A stretch of 64,000 nt of DNA from Bathynomus jamesi (lineage: Eukaryota > Arthropoda > Malacostraca > Isopoda > Cirolanidae), in assembly GCA_023014485.1 (NCBI GenBank), contig JAJOZX010008806.1, positions 30,001-94,000 on the forward strand. Direction: 5' to 3'. Numbering within the stretch: position 1 is the stretch's first letter; every line of letters starts with the position of its first letter. Shown one piece after another: positions 1 to 10,512 of this stretch. The translations under genes and the position numbers were made by a program. The notes under the pieces were generated by a model. That model was not told where the DNA came from. It searched no databases and was given only the letters and a program-made list of their open reading frames with translations.

Positions 1-144
1 ATTTTCATGGCTGCGTTCTTTTCTATAGTTTTATTGACCAAATAATTGAACCCCTAGTAATTAGGGGACCCACAAGTCCCCAAATTACAGAGGGTTCAAT
101 TATTTGGTCAATAAACCTATAGAAAAGAACGCAGCCATGAAAAT
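1..144. repeat. Long near-perfect palindrome (54-bp arms)
   Basis: Bases 1-54 are repeated in reverse complement at 91-144 with only a few mismatches. The intervening 36 bp hold a smaller inverted repeat (TAATTAGGGGAC against GTCCCCAAATTA), so the whole stretch could fold into one hairpin. The arm sequence GGCTGCGTTCTTTTCT also occurs, in one orientation, inside the Helitron at 29627-30058. The palindrome is therefore probably an inverted duplication of Helitron internal sequence. The left edge of the window may cut the element. Confidence 0.85.
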
Positions 145-205
145 CTTGAGCTTCAAATGTAATACAATCAGCCCACCCCAAGCAAGTGCTGGGCATAACA
201 GCTAG
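1..205 (+). mobile_element. Helitron 3' terminal part (truncated by window edge)
   Basis: The right end has the Helitron 3' signature: a GC-rich hairpin (CCCA-A-GCA, loop AG, TGC-TGGG at about 178-193) and then CTAG at 202-205 before a T-rich host sequence. Upstream bases match the interior of the complete Helitron at 29627-30058, partly in inverted orientation. The 5' end is outside the window. No helicase or Rep coding sequence is present here, so it is non-autonomous. The hairpin carries a one-base bulge, so I am fairly but not fully sure. Confidence 0.65.

Positions 206-266
<61 letters not shown>
206..266. repeat. (TA)n(TG)n compound microsatellite
   Basis: A TA run passes directly into a TG run immediately 3' of the Helitron CTAG end. 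No coding content. Confidence 0.95.
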
Positions 267-267
<1 letters not shown>

Positions 268-348
268 TTTAAAATGGCGAGATTTAATGAGGTAGAAAAA
301 GGGTGAACTTTGATAACAATAAAGTAGACAGAGTAAGATTAATTGGAC

Positions 349-386
349 ATACATTCGCCCTTGGCCTCGCCTTCCTGCAAAAGAAA
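349..386 (+). repeat. Dispersed GC-rich motif (family G), short copy
   Basis: CATTCGCCCTTGGCCTCGCC followed by TTCCTGCA matches the core of a motif seen again near 37740, 53470, 57690 and 63925. Other copies carry a preceding GCGGG, so this one is 5' truncated. The 62-codon frame that covers it has no recognisable product. Confidence 0.6.
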
Positions 387-540
387 AAAAAATTACAGGC
401 CTGTTTACGGAAGGTTTGTGATTGCAGATGTTTGTGGTTTTTGGTCCGGTATGCGTAGAGCAAGCCTTAGGGGTAGTAGTAGGAATCTAAATGTGATTGA
501 TACAGTTAAATTTACGCTACCTCATGGATGAAACGTAAAT

Positions 541-804
541 TTACGGTGCATCTCGCTCCTGTAGAACCATGCACATAATCTGATAATAACTGGAGGTGTT
601 TGCAATACAAACTAACCAAAAACTACGCGAAAACGAATGCGGATTTGGGTATGCTTTAAAGTGGGATAACGGAGAGAATTGTTCTCTCAGTGGTGTTGAA
701 CTACGTACAGAAGCCTCGTCAGTACATTGACCCCTGTTTGCTTGACCATCCTGCTACAAGCTGTTCGTGCCAAACTTTTCAGCTTACTTCCACTTAAGCT
801 GTAA

Positions 805-812
<8 letters not shown>
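541..812 (-). repeat. Dispersed repeat family R1, copy 1
   Basis: This segment matches, in opposite orientation, the repeat at 36421-36745 and, more weakly, 41610-41880. It matches 19870-20260 in the same orientation. Shared landmarks are a GTACGTACAGAAG-like core, GCTGTTCGTGCC and a flank reading CTTACTTCCACTTAAGCT. I see no terminal repeats or coding potential and cannot assign a class. Confidence 0.7.
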
Positions 813-849
<37 letters not shown>

Positions 850-870
850 TATATATTATATATATATATA
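813..870. repeat. (TA)n microsatellite
   Basis: An almost uninterrupted TA tract, directly abutting the R1 repeat. Confidence 0.95.
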
Positions 871-2580
871 ATATTCATAAAGAAAGGTTAAATTAACAGT
901 ATTAAATGCAACTGACTAATTGTTAATGTGATTTGTTATTTAAAGAGATGTTTGTTTTGTTTGTTTTTATATCGCGTTCCAATCCGATCTTTGCATTGGA
1001 AAAAAATAAAAAATACAGAGTGATACAAAAATGGAAAATTGATCTTGTAAATTATTAAGTATAGAATTTCATATTTTTGTGTGGCTATATCGGAAAATTA
1101 AAATTATTCAAATATTTCCACTCCTTTTACAAGTTGTACGTGTACTGAAGGGGTATTACGAGAATTTAGTTAAAATGTCTTTTAACAAATTTAACCATTC
1201 GAAATGACATTATGAAGGAGATGAAACAAGGTGTATGGTAACCATTTGGTCTCACTTGTCTTAATGTTTTACTACACTAAATTATACCAATTAAAGACTA
1301 AATACATAATGATAGCAAATTTTACGAGACAATACACCACTCGCGGTTCTGTCCTAAGCCAAGGATAAACCAAAAAATCAGGTTATACACAGCATAACGT
1401 TTAGATAAATGCCATGCGCAGACCTAAAATTAAACAAGTTTAAAAGTAACAATTTATGCACAGTGAGTTAAAACAGGTATCATAAATCCCAAATCAAAAG
1501 GTATGGCCCTGAACTGGAAAAATACTAATGTTCTAGAACAGTTTTAATATTTGAAAGAATTTATCAGTTTCAGCATGCACGAAATAAATCATTGCAAAAA
1601 AATCCTCTTTCTTTATTGTGGATATAAATTAGTGAATTTTCCTCCTCGATCACAGATATGATTCAAGAATGAAAACCACGTCGTAAACCTCGGTGAGTTT
1701 TCTGCAGTTTGCTTTACCTGTGAAAAATGAAGTTAAAAAATAAGTAAAGGCAAAAACCTTTAGTTATAATTCCTTATTTATAGTTTCTACCTAAAAAGGT
1801 ATTTATCATAATCCCAAAATGTACCTTTCCAAATCATTAAAAAGAAAAAAGGTTCGCTATACATAAAAAAGGTTTAAGACAATTTCGCGTAATATTTTTA
1901 CTGTGAAGACAATTCCCCCAAAATTTGACTCGAATTCTTTAAATCAAATTGAATTAAAAGTCATTCGAAGACCCACGAACATTGCCGTGTTGATAAAGAT
2001 AATAATAGCTGTTGTTTAATATATTTTAACTAGATATTTACGACTTCCAAAACATTCCGTCCAGTGACTTCGCTTTTGGATACAAATTCGCAAACATTTT
2101 AAACGTTGGTCATTTACGCCAAACCGAAAAAAAATGGTTCAAACTACCTTACCATAATTGGTTTGCATACCTTAATAGTCAATATATTTGTATTTACATG
2201 CATTTTAAAGTTGTAACTATAATTATCTATTCTAATAAATCTAAATAACTAAACCTGATTATACTTTTCAGGCTTATCTCTGAATGTAGTCCATATCTCG
2301 CCTCTTATATCATTGCTCTTTCTGACTTATTTCCTCACTTAAAATGATTGACGCTTTCTCGTTAGAAATTCCCTCTCCGCTTTGTTACTTCGGAAAGACT
2401 GAGCGTCGTTGCCGGCTCTGCACGGACGTTCGTTAGAGGCGAATTCAGGCTTTACATCACGTCCATCCACGTTTGTCTGCCCAATTCGCACACACATTAT
2501 TTTAATAAAGGAATATGCAGTGAACATTTTTATGTTTTCTCAGACTTATATTGGAAAAATGAACGGCTATTTTATTTCTC
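871..2580. other. AT-rich stretch without recognisable genes
   Basis: I find no frame with recognisable motifs, no terminal inverted repeats and no tandem structure apart from short homopolymers. The frames at about 2339-2768 are short, opposed to each other and run into the CA microsatellite, so I do not treat them as genes. Confidence 0.6.
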
Positions 2581-2594
2581 GCTTTATCCTCTTT

Positions 2595-2597
<3 letters not shown>

Positions 2598-2638
<41 letters not shown>
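2598..2638. repeat. (CA)n microsatellite
   Basis: An uninterrupted CA run. It creates an artificial His-Thr repeat in the forward frame. Confidence 0.95.
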
Positions 2639-2641
<3 letters not shown>

Positions 2642-2868
2642 CAAAGATCAACCATTCGTATATAGAAAAGTCACGACCAACTTGCCCTCATTCCAATCTG
2701 AACTTCTCAGAGTGATCTCCTTCCATAACCTTCTACGGATGATATACAAGGTTCCAATCGCATCCTGAAGGGGGAGGTCCCGAGCTGTCACTTCAGCAGC
2801 GAACACAACAGAGAAACAGAGCTCTCTCACAAACAAATTCTATATATCGAAGCGTTCAACTATCAACA

Positions 2869-2970
<102 letters not shown>

Positions 2971-3175
2971 GGGGAATTTTTTTTTTTTTAAATAAACGTT
3001 ATTTTTCTTATATATATATTTTAATTAAAAAATATTATGCAAACAAAATTGTTATAAGTGGATACGCTAATGAATTTAAACTTTCGCCGCATATCGCTAC
3101 AGACATCTTCCAGCTATAGTAAATACAGCTTTTAGATAAAATATATTTTTAAAAGAAAAGAATATATCTAGTGCC

Positions 3176-3178
3176 CCT

Positions 3179-3228
<50 letters not shown>
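3176..3228. repeat. (CT)n microsatellite
   Basis: A CT run with one CC interruption. Confidence 0.95.
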
Positions 3229-3229
<1 letters not shown>

Positions 3230-3455
3230 AAGACGTAAGTTGTTCGTAAAAATATAACCTACGCAAAGCTTGAGAAAATTCATTCTTTTGAATGCGCCCA
3301 AAATTGTTGCAAGAATTTTGTATTATCGATACAGAGTCAAACGCGAGTTTTGCCATGTTATTTATCTGTTTACTTAATGTTACTGTAATTAAGCCGGTTT
3401 TAAAATAGGAACTACTTAGTGCCATTGAATTTTCGAATGGGTACACTGAATAAAG

Positions 3456-3660
3456 GGATCACCTGTGAAGATCAGGGCCACCAGCCTTCTTTAGTTAGCT
3501 TTATAAGGCTAACTAACGAAAATATCACGACCTAACTTAACCAGTCGTCAAGGGCGTACAGTTAACCTAACGATTCGTTAGGTTAGGTCGTGATATTTTC
3601 GTTAGTTAGCCTTATAAGGCTAACTAAAGAAGGCTGGGGGCCCTGATCTTCGGGTGATCC
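3456..3660. mobile_element. Foldback DNA transposon (GGATCACC family), copy 1
   Basis: The element begins GGATCACCTG and ends CGGGTGATCC, and nearly the whole 205 bp is one long inverted repeat. It is flanked by an exact 8-bp direct repeat, GAATAAAG, at 3448-3455 and 3661-3668. The inner part carries the palindrome core with AACGAAAATATCACGACC, TTAGGTTAGG and GGGCGTACAG. An 8-bp duplication fits hAT or P superfamily insertion, but the termini are not a standard hAT end. It has no coding capacity and must be moved in trans, if it still moves. Confidence 0.85.
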
Positions 3661-3668
3661 GAATAAAG

Positions 3669-4390
3669 CTTTATTTATTATACCAAATGTTTATACCCAT
3701 TTTTGTGATGTCATTAAAAAAATAGAAAATTACAGTAGACAAATAATTTAATGACTTGTTCTTATCTTTTGTTTAGTTGATACCCTTAAAGCGAATAAAC
3801 TTGGTTAATCTCGTAAATAATCTCTCCCTAAACTAAGTTTCATTCAGACGCAGAGAACGGTAAAATGTCGCGCGCAAAAATGTTTTTAAAATCTCGTTCT
3901 CCAAATATAATTTTTAAGCTTAAATATATATATAATTTTAAATGACTAGCTTTATGAAAGCAGTCTTAAATGCAGATCTAGTTTGTGCGGGGTCTAATCC
4001 TCTACGTAGCTGACTTCTTTATCCGTCTATAAAAGGGTATCTAAGCCGGAATACCATTTTGACCTCCCGTCATAAATAAAAACCACAAGCTATTGGTATA
4101 TGAATGTCTGTCTCTCTTATTTATATGTCTATTTACACCGATGTAGTTAGCAAGCATTGTGACACCTTTTGTCTAGTAACTAGCAGGAGGTCTCGAAGGC
4201 TCAATTTGAGGAGGATTTCTAAAAACTTATTAAAGAAATACTAGAAAATTTGTTTTGTTACTTGGTTAAAAGTTAGATTAAAAATATGTTAATTAGGTAA
4301 CTTTATACTAACATATATTAACATATATTTGAGTATTTCGCATTATAATTTATGCTTCAGACAATTTAAAGAAAATTATAAGAAATATAC
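3669..4390. other. Unannotated AT-rich sequence
   Basis: No recognisable gene, terminal repeat or tandem array is seen in this stretch. Confidence 0.55.
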
Positions 4391-4396
4391 CTTGTA

Positions 4397-4455
4397 GCTG
4401 TTCCGTGCATTGGGCTCTCTTCACAAGGTCAAACTGGTGGCCCCACCTATATACA
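4397..4455 (-). mobile_element. Fragment of the 3' end of the CCCH-LINE family
   Basis: In reverse complement this reads GGTGGGGCCACCAGTTTGAC, then CTTGTGAAGAGAG. It matches the untranslated end of LINE copy C at about 19550-19590. It is only about 55 bp long and is probably a severely 5'-truncated insertion. Confidence 0.65.
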
Positions 4456-4463
4456 GTGTATAC

Positions 4464-4467
<4 letters not shown>

Positions 4468-4497
<30 letters not shown>
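4468..4497. repeat. (GT)n microsatellite
   Basis: A short uninterrupted GT run next to the LINE 3' fragment. Confidence 0.95.
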
Positions 4498-4501
<4 letters not shown>

Positions 4502-4566
4502 CTATTTCGTATAAAAATAAAAAAAATACACGAAAATATCACTGAAATTTATCTGCATCCAAATAT

Positions 4567-4634
4567 TACTGCATTTAAATATTACTGTATTTAACTGTAT
4601 TTAACTGTATTTACTGTATTTAACTGCATTTAAT
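4567..4634. repeat. ACTGTATTTA-type short tandem repeat
   Basis: About six diverged units of ACTG(T/C)ATTTAA lie head to tail. Confidence 0.75.
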
Positions 4635-4782
4635 CTCGTAAAAGTCGAAAACAGCACTTTTAAAAATGGCAAAAGTTTGCATAGGCTTAAAAAATTAAAA
4701 GTAACTATTACATTTTTTTTTCAAATAACGTCCCTTATAACATTCACCGTAAAGATGGAAAGTATTTTTTTAGTCGGAAATA

Positions 4783-4888
4783 CAGGGTGAACCACAAAAA
4801 AAGCGCCCCCCCCCCAAGCAAATTTTACACATAAATAGAAATATGAAATATTTTCTTGGTGGGGGCCGCTTTTATGTGGTTCACCCTG
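4783..4888. mobile_element. Tc1/mariner-type MITE with CAGGGTG ends
   Basis: The element starts CAGGGTGAACCACAAAAAAA and ends with the matching inverted sequence GTGGTTCACCCTG. It is flanked by TA on both sides. The inverted repeats take in the GC-rich inner part as well (GCGCCCCCCC against GGGGGGCCGC). TA duplication and CAGGGTG ends fit the Tc1/mariner group. It is non-coding. Confidence 0.85.
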
Positions 4889-5115
4889 TAGTTCAGGTTA
4901 TTCAACTTTTTCCTGATAGAGTTTGAATCATATATATTTTTTAGAATAGGTTCCTTGTTTTTATTTACTGTATTTTTATGGGTTTAAATGCTATTAAATA
5001 AAAAAAAAAAAATAAATAATGGGGACCTCGCTCAGCAGTTCTTTCTGAGTATGAAATTAGTGTAAGAGGAATGACAGATTAAAACATTCAATATTTGTAC
5101 ATTAAAGAAATTCAA

Positions 5116-5117
<2 letters not shown>

Positions 5118-5152
<35 letters not shown>
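5118..5152. repeat. (TA)n microsatellite at a LINE 3' end
   Basis: A TA tract immediately past the 3' end of LINE copy A. Confidence 0.9.
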
Positions 5153-5154
<2 letters not shown>

Positions 5155-5235
5155 TTACTTTAGGTACATACTTTAGGTGAGTTCGAACGACGGTTCAGGA
5201 TTGACCTACGGTCGACCCTTCTGCAGCATCCCGCC

Positions 5236-5880
5236 TCATTTGCGGGATTTGGTGAAGGAGGGAATTGCTGTCTGATCTCCTCCTGCCCTCGTAGCGACCA
5301 CGCACGGCTGATCAGGGACTTTGCACAGGAATCTGTCCAGTTGGTTCTTGAAGTTATTCAGGTCGGTGTGCTGGAGATTCCTCACTTCTTTAGGTAGGAG
5401 AGTGAAAAGCTTTGGGCCTCTTATTCTAAGGGTATTTTCCATCCTCGTTTTCATGGCCCCATGTCCACCGCAGCTGGGACCGTACAAAATCTGCCTCTTC
5501 TCTCATTCCAGTTTGTTTCTATTTCATTTCTAAGGTTAGGGAGAGCCCTCAAGTATTTTCTATATGTATATTATCGTGTACCGCTCGCGCCTTCTTTCGA
5601 GAGAGTAGAGTTTCAGTGATTGTAGTCGAGACCAGTAGTCTTCACCTTCCGTTTCCTCTATCTTAGATGTAAAAGTCCTTTGTATAGCTTCAATGTTCGC
5701 AATGTCTCGTTTTCTGTATGGGCTTGTGAGTACTGAGCAATACTCAATTATTGGTAAGACTAGACTCTTCCATAATTTGAGCATGATGTTTGCTTTTCTG
5801 CTGCGGAAGCTCCTCCAGATGATTCCCATTATTTTTCTAGCCGTTGTAATTTGATGTTATAGTGCTCTCTGAATTCTGCA
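5236..5880 (-). pseudogene. LINE copy A C-terminal domain
   Basis: Frames 5560-5829 and 5236-5487 continue the protein. The first contains LVLPIIEYCSVLTSPYRK and LYSLERRRERYTIIYI. The second contains LRIRGPKLFTLLPKEVRN and FLCKVPDQPC. The same blocks occur in copies B and C, which is the main evidence for one family. Function of this C-terminal region in LINEs is not well defined. Confidence 0.8.
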
Positions 5881-5889
5881 TCCGACGAC

Positions 5890-6980
5890 ATTATTACCCC
5901 AAGATCCCTGACTTGTGATTTGTGTTATCTGTTTGGCTTGCGGAGTTTTGTACCCTTTTTTCTGTAGTTCCTTATTATTACCATATCTTAGAAGTTGGAA
6001 TTTTTCTTCGTCGAACTTCATATTGTTGTCTTCTGCCCACTGGAATAGTGTTTCAATGTCGTTTTGTAATCTTTCTATGTCACCTTTCGTTCAATATTTC
6101 CTTGCATATCTTTGTGTCATCTGCAAAACATGGTACAATACTGTCATTGATATCTGCATCAATATCTGCAATCATTATTATGAACAGCAAGGGAGCCAGT
6201 ACTGTCCCTTGTGGGACAGAGCTCTTACTTCCGAGACTTCCGCAATTTGACCATTTACCACCACTTTTGTGTTCTTTGCGTCAAGAAATTAAATCCATCT
6301 TCCCAGTTTTCCAGTAATTCCTCTATTCTTAAGTTTATGTGCTATAATTCCATGGTCACATTTATCGAAGGCTTTAACAAAGTCAGTATAGATTACATCT
6401 ATGTTTTGTCCTCGACATTCCAATATTTTCTCCTGGTGTCTAATAGCTGTGATAGGCATGATCTTCCAGCCCTGAAGATCAACCATGTTGATTTGGGTTG
6501 TATAAGTTTTTTTCTTGTAGGTAGTAGGTAGTTTCGCTTCTAATTATACGTTCAAAACACTTTATAAGGTGTGAGGTGAGAGCTACCGGCCGATAATTCT
6601 TGGGCATTACTCTGTTGCCACCTTTGAATAAAGGGTAATGTTCGCGTTCTTTAATGGCAGTGGAATTTGTCCTGTGTCGAATGATTTCCTCCATAGTAAG
6701 TATAGTGGTTTGACAATACTCTCTTTACATTTCTGAAGAAATGTGGCACTCCATGTGTCTCGCCCTGGTGCCGAATTGTCTCGCATCTGTGATAGAGCCT
6801 TATTACATCTCCTTCCGAGAACGCTAAGTCCATTAATAGGTTTGTGCCAGAATTTGTCCTTGGCTGATTTGTATCAATGTCGAAAAATTCATCTGCGTTT
6901 TCTACTTTCATCTCGGACTTAGGGGTGCTAAACACAGAGTTAAATTGTTCCTTAAGTAGTTCGCTAATTTTTGGGGTCAT
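5890..6980 (-). pseudogene. LINE copy A reverse transcriptase domain (broken)
   Basis: Minus-strand frames give LFKGGNRVMPKNYRPVALTS, then VIYTDFVKAFDKCDHGIIAH, then VPQGTVLAPLLF and CFADDTKICK, in the order expected of a LINE polymerase. FADD lies at about 6111-6128, so the catalytic aspartates are still readable, but frames change near 6690, 6480 and 6225 and a stop interrupts after GRWI. The N-terminal part from 6980 (MTPKISELLKEQFNSVF) resembles the region before the fingers in other LINEs. Confidence 0.85.
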
Positions 6981-7069
6981 TTGTGTGCTTGGCCTCCCCG
7001 TCTATCAACGGACCAATACTCTCTTTGCACTGCATTTTTCTTTTCGCAAAAGTGTAGAAGTATTTTGGG

Positions 7070-8230
7070 TTATATTTTGTTTTCTGCTACATTGTTTTCC
7101 TCCTCGTTTGTCTTATGTATGAATGTTTGCTTTAGGTCCATTTCTGTTTCGCCTAGTTTCCTCTCTAGTTTGAGTCTCCTTGCATCAGTTTTGCATCTGT
7201 GGAGATGTTTTACGGTTTGCTTCCGTTGTCTAAATATTGTCCTGATTTTTCTCTCGAGCTTGCTACGTTTTCTCTTTTGTCTCTCTGGAACATGCTTCAG
7301 TAATAGAGGTTTGGTTTCAGACTCCATTATACTTAGTATTTGTTCTGGAGTCTTCTCGTGAAGTAGTAATTCCCAATGTACTTCCCTTAAATCTTTGTTT
7401 ACACTTTCCCAATCTACTTTCTTTGAATTTACGTTTAAGCCTTCAAATATTCCTTCTGCCTCTCTGGGATGCGTTTTCGGACCTCTGGGTGCTAACTTCA
7501 ATTGTATATCGATTAGGTTATGGTCGGAGAAATTTGTGTGCGTTACCTTTTTATTTATTATTATCTCATTGCTATTTGTCAAAATTAAATCAAAACGTTC
7601 TCTTTCCTAGTGGCTTCACAGATTTCCTGAGTAAAGGAGTAATGTTTCAACATATCTAATAGCATTATTGCCTGGGTTCTATCATCTTTTGTAATGTTGC
7701 CATGAAACTTCTCAACATATATGACTTCGTCATTTTTCTTCCATGTTATGAATGGGAAATTAAAATCTCCGCAAATTAGAATATTTGTTGCTGAAGTTTC
7801 AAGTAATTGTAACATGTTTTGTATTCCATTTGTGGCAAATTGGAATTAACTTTTTGTGGTGTTTGGTGGTCTGTAGACGTCCATAATAGTTAGGTTCAGT
7901 TCTTTTACTTCTAATATAAGAACTTCGACTGTTGTTTGATTTGTTTACCTTCACCTCACATGTGTATGTGTTTTTTACGTAGCTACAACACCCTCCCCCT
8001 CGTCTAGCCACTCTATCTGCTCTGTATATATTGTAGTACAGCAATGCTATTTCAGTATTCTCGATGCAGTTTTCACAGCCTTTTTCGCACTTATGTAAGT
8101 GTATTCCCGTTAGGCATATGATATCATACTGGTTTCCGTAGCTAAATTTTGCAAGTATTGTAATTTGCAGTCTGCATGGTCCGTATAGAGGCATTGTATA
8201 TTTATGTATAATACATTTACCGGGTTTCTA
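7070..8230 (-). pseudogene. LINE copy A endonuclease domain (broken)
   Basis: The apurinic-like endonuclease starts at NVLYINIQCLY (about 8230) and is spread over frames ending at 8110, 7799, 7585 and 7070. Recognisable motifs are TGIHLHKC, YNIYRADR, ILICGDFNFPF and FSDHNLIDI; the last two hold the catalytic Asp-Asn and Asp-His residues of this fold. Between the ETH-type motif and YNIYRADR lies a cysteine cluster, C-x3-C-x2-C, also present in copy B. A Lys/Arg-rich linker follows (about 7100-7300). Multiple frameshifts make it inactive. Confidence 0.8.
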
Positions 8231-8568
8231 ATCTTCGTGTTCGATTTTCCTAACTGACGGTCGTTTCCTGGTCGATGTCGGTTCCTCTTTGGTGTTATTG
8301 GTTGGGCCGCTGCATTTGGGAGTACTGGGGTTGCGGCTTGTGATACCACTGTGGTTGTTGTATTATTGGTGGGTGGTGTTGAATAGAAGGGTGATGTGCG
8401 TAATGTTGTGGTGCACATATTTGCGGCGTTCTGTCTTTCCTTATTAAAAGGGCGAGCTGTGCTTTTATTATCCTCATTTCTTCTAAAAAAAATATGTTTC
8501 ATTACTGTTATTACTTCTATGTCGATATGATCTGTTCTTTCCCGTTCTCTTCTTTGCGTACCTTTTAT

Positions 8569-8821
8569 GTGAAAATACGGGCACTCTATGTTCAGGCATT
8601 TTTTCTCCGTAATTGACTGTCTGCATACGAGGGTAAAAAAAGTTGCAGTTTGGTCCGTACCTACATTTTCCATTCCTCATCATATAGAAGCATTTTGGTG
8701 GGGGATGATTGTATATGCAGTTTGAGCCATATTTGCACGAACCTGTTTTATCATTTGGCCCGTCGTTTAAATTCCCTCTGAGTCTTATGTGATTCAATTT
8801 CTTGTTTTGCTCCACCACCAC
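8569..8821 (-). pseudogene. CCCH zinc-finger N-terminal region of LINE copy A
   Basis: Translation from 8821 on the minus strand gives CKYGSNCIYNH (first cysteine of finger 1 lost) and then a second finger, C-x8-C-x5-C-x3-Y, with CFYMMRNGKCRYGPNC; its final histidine has become tyrosine. After a one-base slip at an A-run near 8630, the next frame gives a third finger, C-x8-C-x4-C-x3-H (CLNIECPYFH), at about 8569-8625. In that frame the third finger is open through to the start of the endonuclease domain near 8110. Tandem CCCH fingers usually bind RNA. A role in binding the element's own RNA is inference. Confidence 0.75.
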
Positions 8822-8989
8822 TTCTTCCCTACTCAGTGGTTTTTTTTTTTCGGCTTGTATTTCGTATCTCTCTCTTTGCCGTGGGTATTTCTTTATCTGA
8901 GGCTGCTTTCGCCCTTCCCTGTAGTGTGTTGTCTATCTCATTTTGTTTTCGGTTGTGCCTATACATATTTGTATAGGAGCAATTTAAAT

Positions 8990-9299
8990 TTTTAAATGTT
9001 ACTAAATCGTTACATTAAAAAAAAAGTTAGATTTTTCGATTTTTATTTTTTAGAAAATATTGTAAAATTTTAAATGAAAGAAAATGCAAATTTTATTTCA
9101 TGACTTTGTTAATTACTAAACTTACCACGGAACTTACGAACCTCTTTTTTATCAATTATGTTTATTGTTAAAAATGTTAAAAACTCAATTATTTTATTTC
9201 CACACACAATCACGCATTTTGGTGGTGGTATTGTTTGACTGCTTTTATTTCATAATGGCGCACTTTAATTACGGACAAGTAAATTAGGTAGTATTATAC
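8990..9299. other. Short unannotated AT-rich spacer
   Basis: No gene or repeat structure is recognised between LINE copy A and the next foldback element. Confidence 0.5.
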
Positions 9300-9307
9300 A
9301 CTTCCTA

Positions 9308-9508
9308 GGATCACCTGAAGATCAGGGCCCCCAGCCTCAATTACCAAATGATAACTTCGTTAAAACTAACGAAAATATCACGACTTAACCTAACCAATCG
9401 TCAAGGGCGTACAGTTAACCTAACCGGGCATTCAATTTTTTATTATTATATTTGGTACTGTAAAGCAGAAAACAAGAATACATGTGGGCCCTGATCTTCA
9501 GGTGATCC
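9308..9508. mobile_element. Foldback DNA transposon (GGATCACC family), copy 2
   Basis: It starts GGATCACCTGAAGATCAGGG, ends with the inverted form and is flanked by the exact 8-bp repeat ACTTCCTA (9300-9307 and 9509-9516). Unlike copies 1, 3 and 5 only the outer arms are inverted. The core with AACGAAAATATCACGAC and GGGCGTACAGTTAACC is present once. The other half of the interior is replaced by unrelated AT-rich sequence. Confidence 0.85.
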
Positions 9509-9954
9509 ACTTCCTAATTATTTAATTACAATTCAATGCTACTACGAATAATTACCTATCATCATTATTATCGTCATGATAGGATATTATCGTCGTAACA
9601 ATTTATCGCTACTTACAATATTATGATATAAACACGTAAAAATGGTTATGAATACAAACTATATCACAATAATGGTCGGTGAACCCATCTTGATGGCCGT
9701 TCACTATGCTGTACGATCATATACAGGGAAACCCAAAAATAAAAAAACTTGACAACATTCCACGTTATAATAATATTAATTGTTCGAATACATTCTCATA
9801 AAAAGAAAAACAAAAAAAAGTATTCATTTAACGCCTCATAAAAATGATATAAAGCAACAGGGGGGCGAATTCTTAACAATTCTTGACTCTGCATTTGATA
9901 AATGAATATGATTTCTCTCCAACTCGCAAAAATCTTTGCAACAACAGGAACTGC

Positions 9955-10013
9955 GAAAAAAGGGAGGGACGGGGGGGAGGGGGGGAGAGGGGAGAGGGGG
10001 GGAGAGGGGAAGA
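9955..10013 (+). repeat. Purine-rich GGGGGA tract
   Basis: A G/A-only tract with several runs of four or more G. It makes an artificial Gly/Arg frame. Such tracts can form triplex or quadruplex structures; whether this one does is inference. Confidence 0.8.
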
Positions 10014-10074
10014 ATTGCAGATATTATAAAGTTCGAAATATTTATGTTAGGAATATATTTATGCATTCCTCAGG

Positions 10075-10076
<2 letters not shown>

Positions 10077-10126
<50 letters not shown>

Positions 10127-10180
10127 TACTGTCTTCACAATTTTTAACTATCTATCTTCTTTTTTTTTTTTTTTTTTTTA
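10077..10180. repeat. (TA)n tract followed by a T homopolymer
   Basis: TA repeats at 10077-10128, then a run of about 24 T at 10157-10180. Confidence 0.9.
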
Positions 10181-10512
10181 TTGGATTTGTTATGCGTCTA
10201 GAAAAGTATTCAGCTCAGATTTAACTTTATTAATCACTGCACCGTTCATTTACTGTTCTTTGTATTCTTTTAATACGTATTTGCGCGATACCACTTAGCT
10301 CTCACTCATTCAACTAGGTTGGAACTCGTTTTCTATAAAGTGACAAGAGTATAGAATGTTGCATATACTGTACATATATACAGTATGTATATATATGTAT
10401 TATTTATATATATAATATATAATATATAGCCGAAGAAAGATAATGATAATATCAACATTAAGAACATAGAAAATAAATAATCAAATAACAAGAAATGAAA
10501 GCGTTGAAAATA

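Larger units (their letters stand above)
5155..8850 (-). mobile_element. CCCH-finger non-LTR retrotransposon, copy A
   Basis: A decayed, nearly full-length LINE on the minus strand. In coding order it has three CCCH zinc fingers, an apurinic-type endonuclease, a reverse transcriptase with the FADD box and a C-terminal domain ending near 5236. The order fits the CR1/Jockey/L2 group of LINEs. I cannot fix the clade without a phylogeny. Frameshifts and stops split the coding region into at least eight frames. Copies B (10495-13747) and C (18616-19632) belong to the same family, judged by the shared motif PKLEYCSVLTSPYKK. No target duplication is evident. Confidence 0.85.

Noticed and set aside
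8483..8821. A host CCCH zinc-finger gene next to a LINE
   Set aside because: The same fingers occur in the same position in the independent LINE copy B, so they belong to the element.
9902..10298. Gly/Arg-rich and Ile-Tyr-rich frames
   Set aside because: They come from the purine tract, the TA tract and the T homopolymer.
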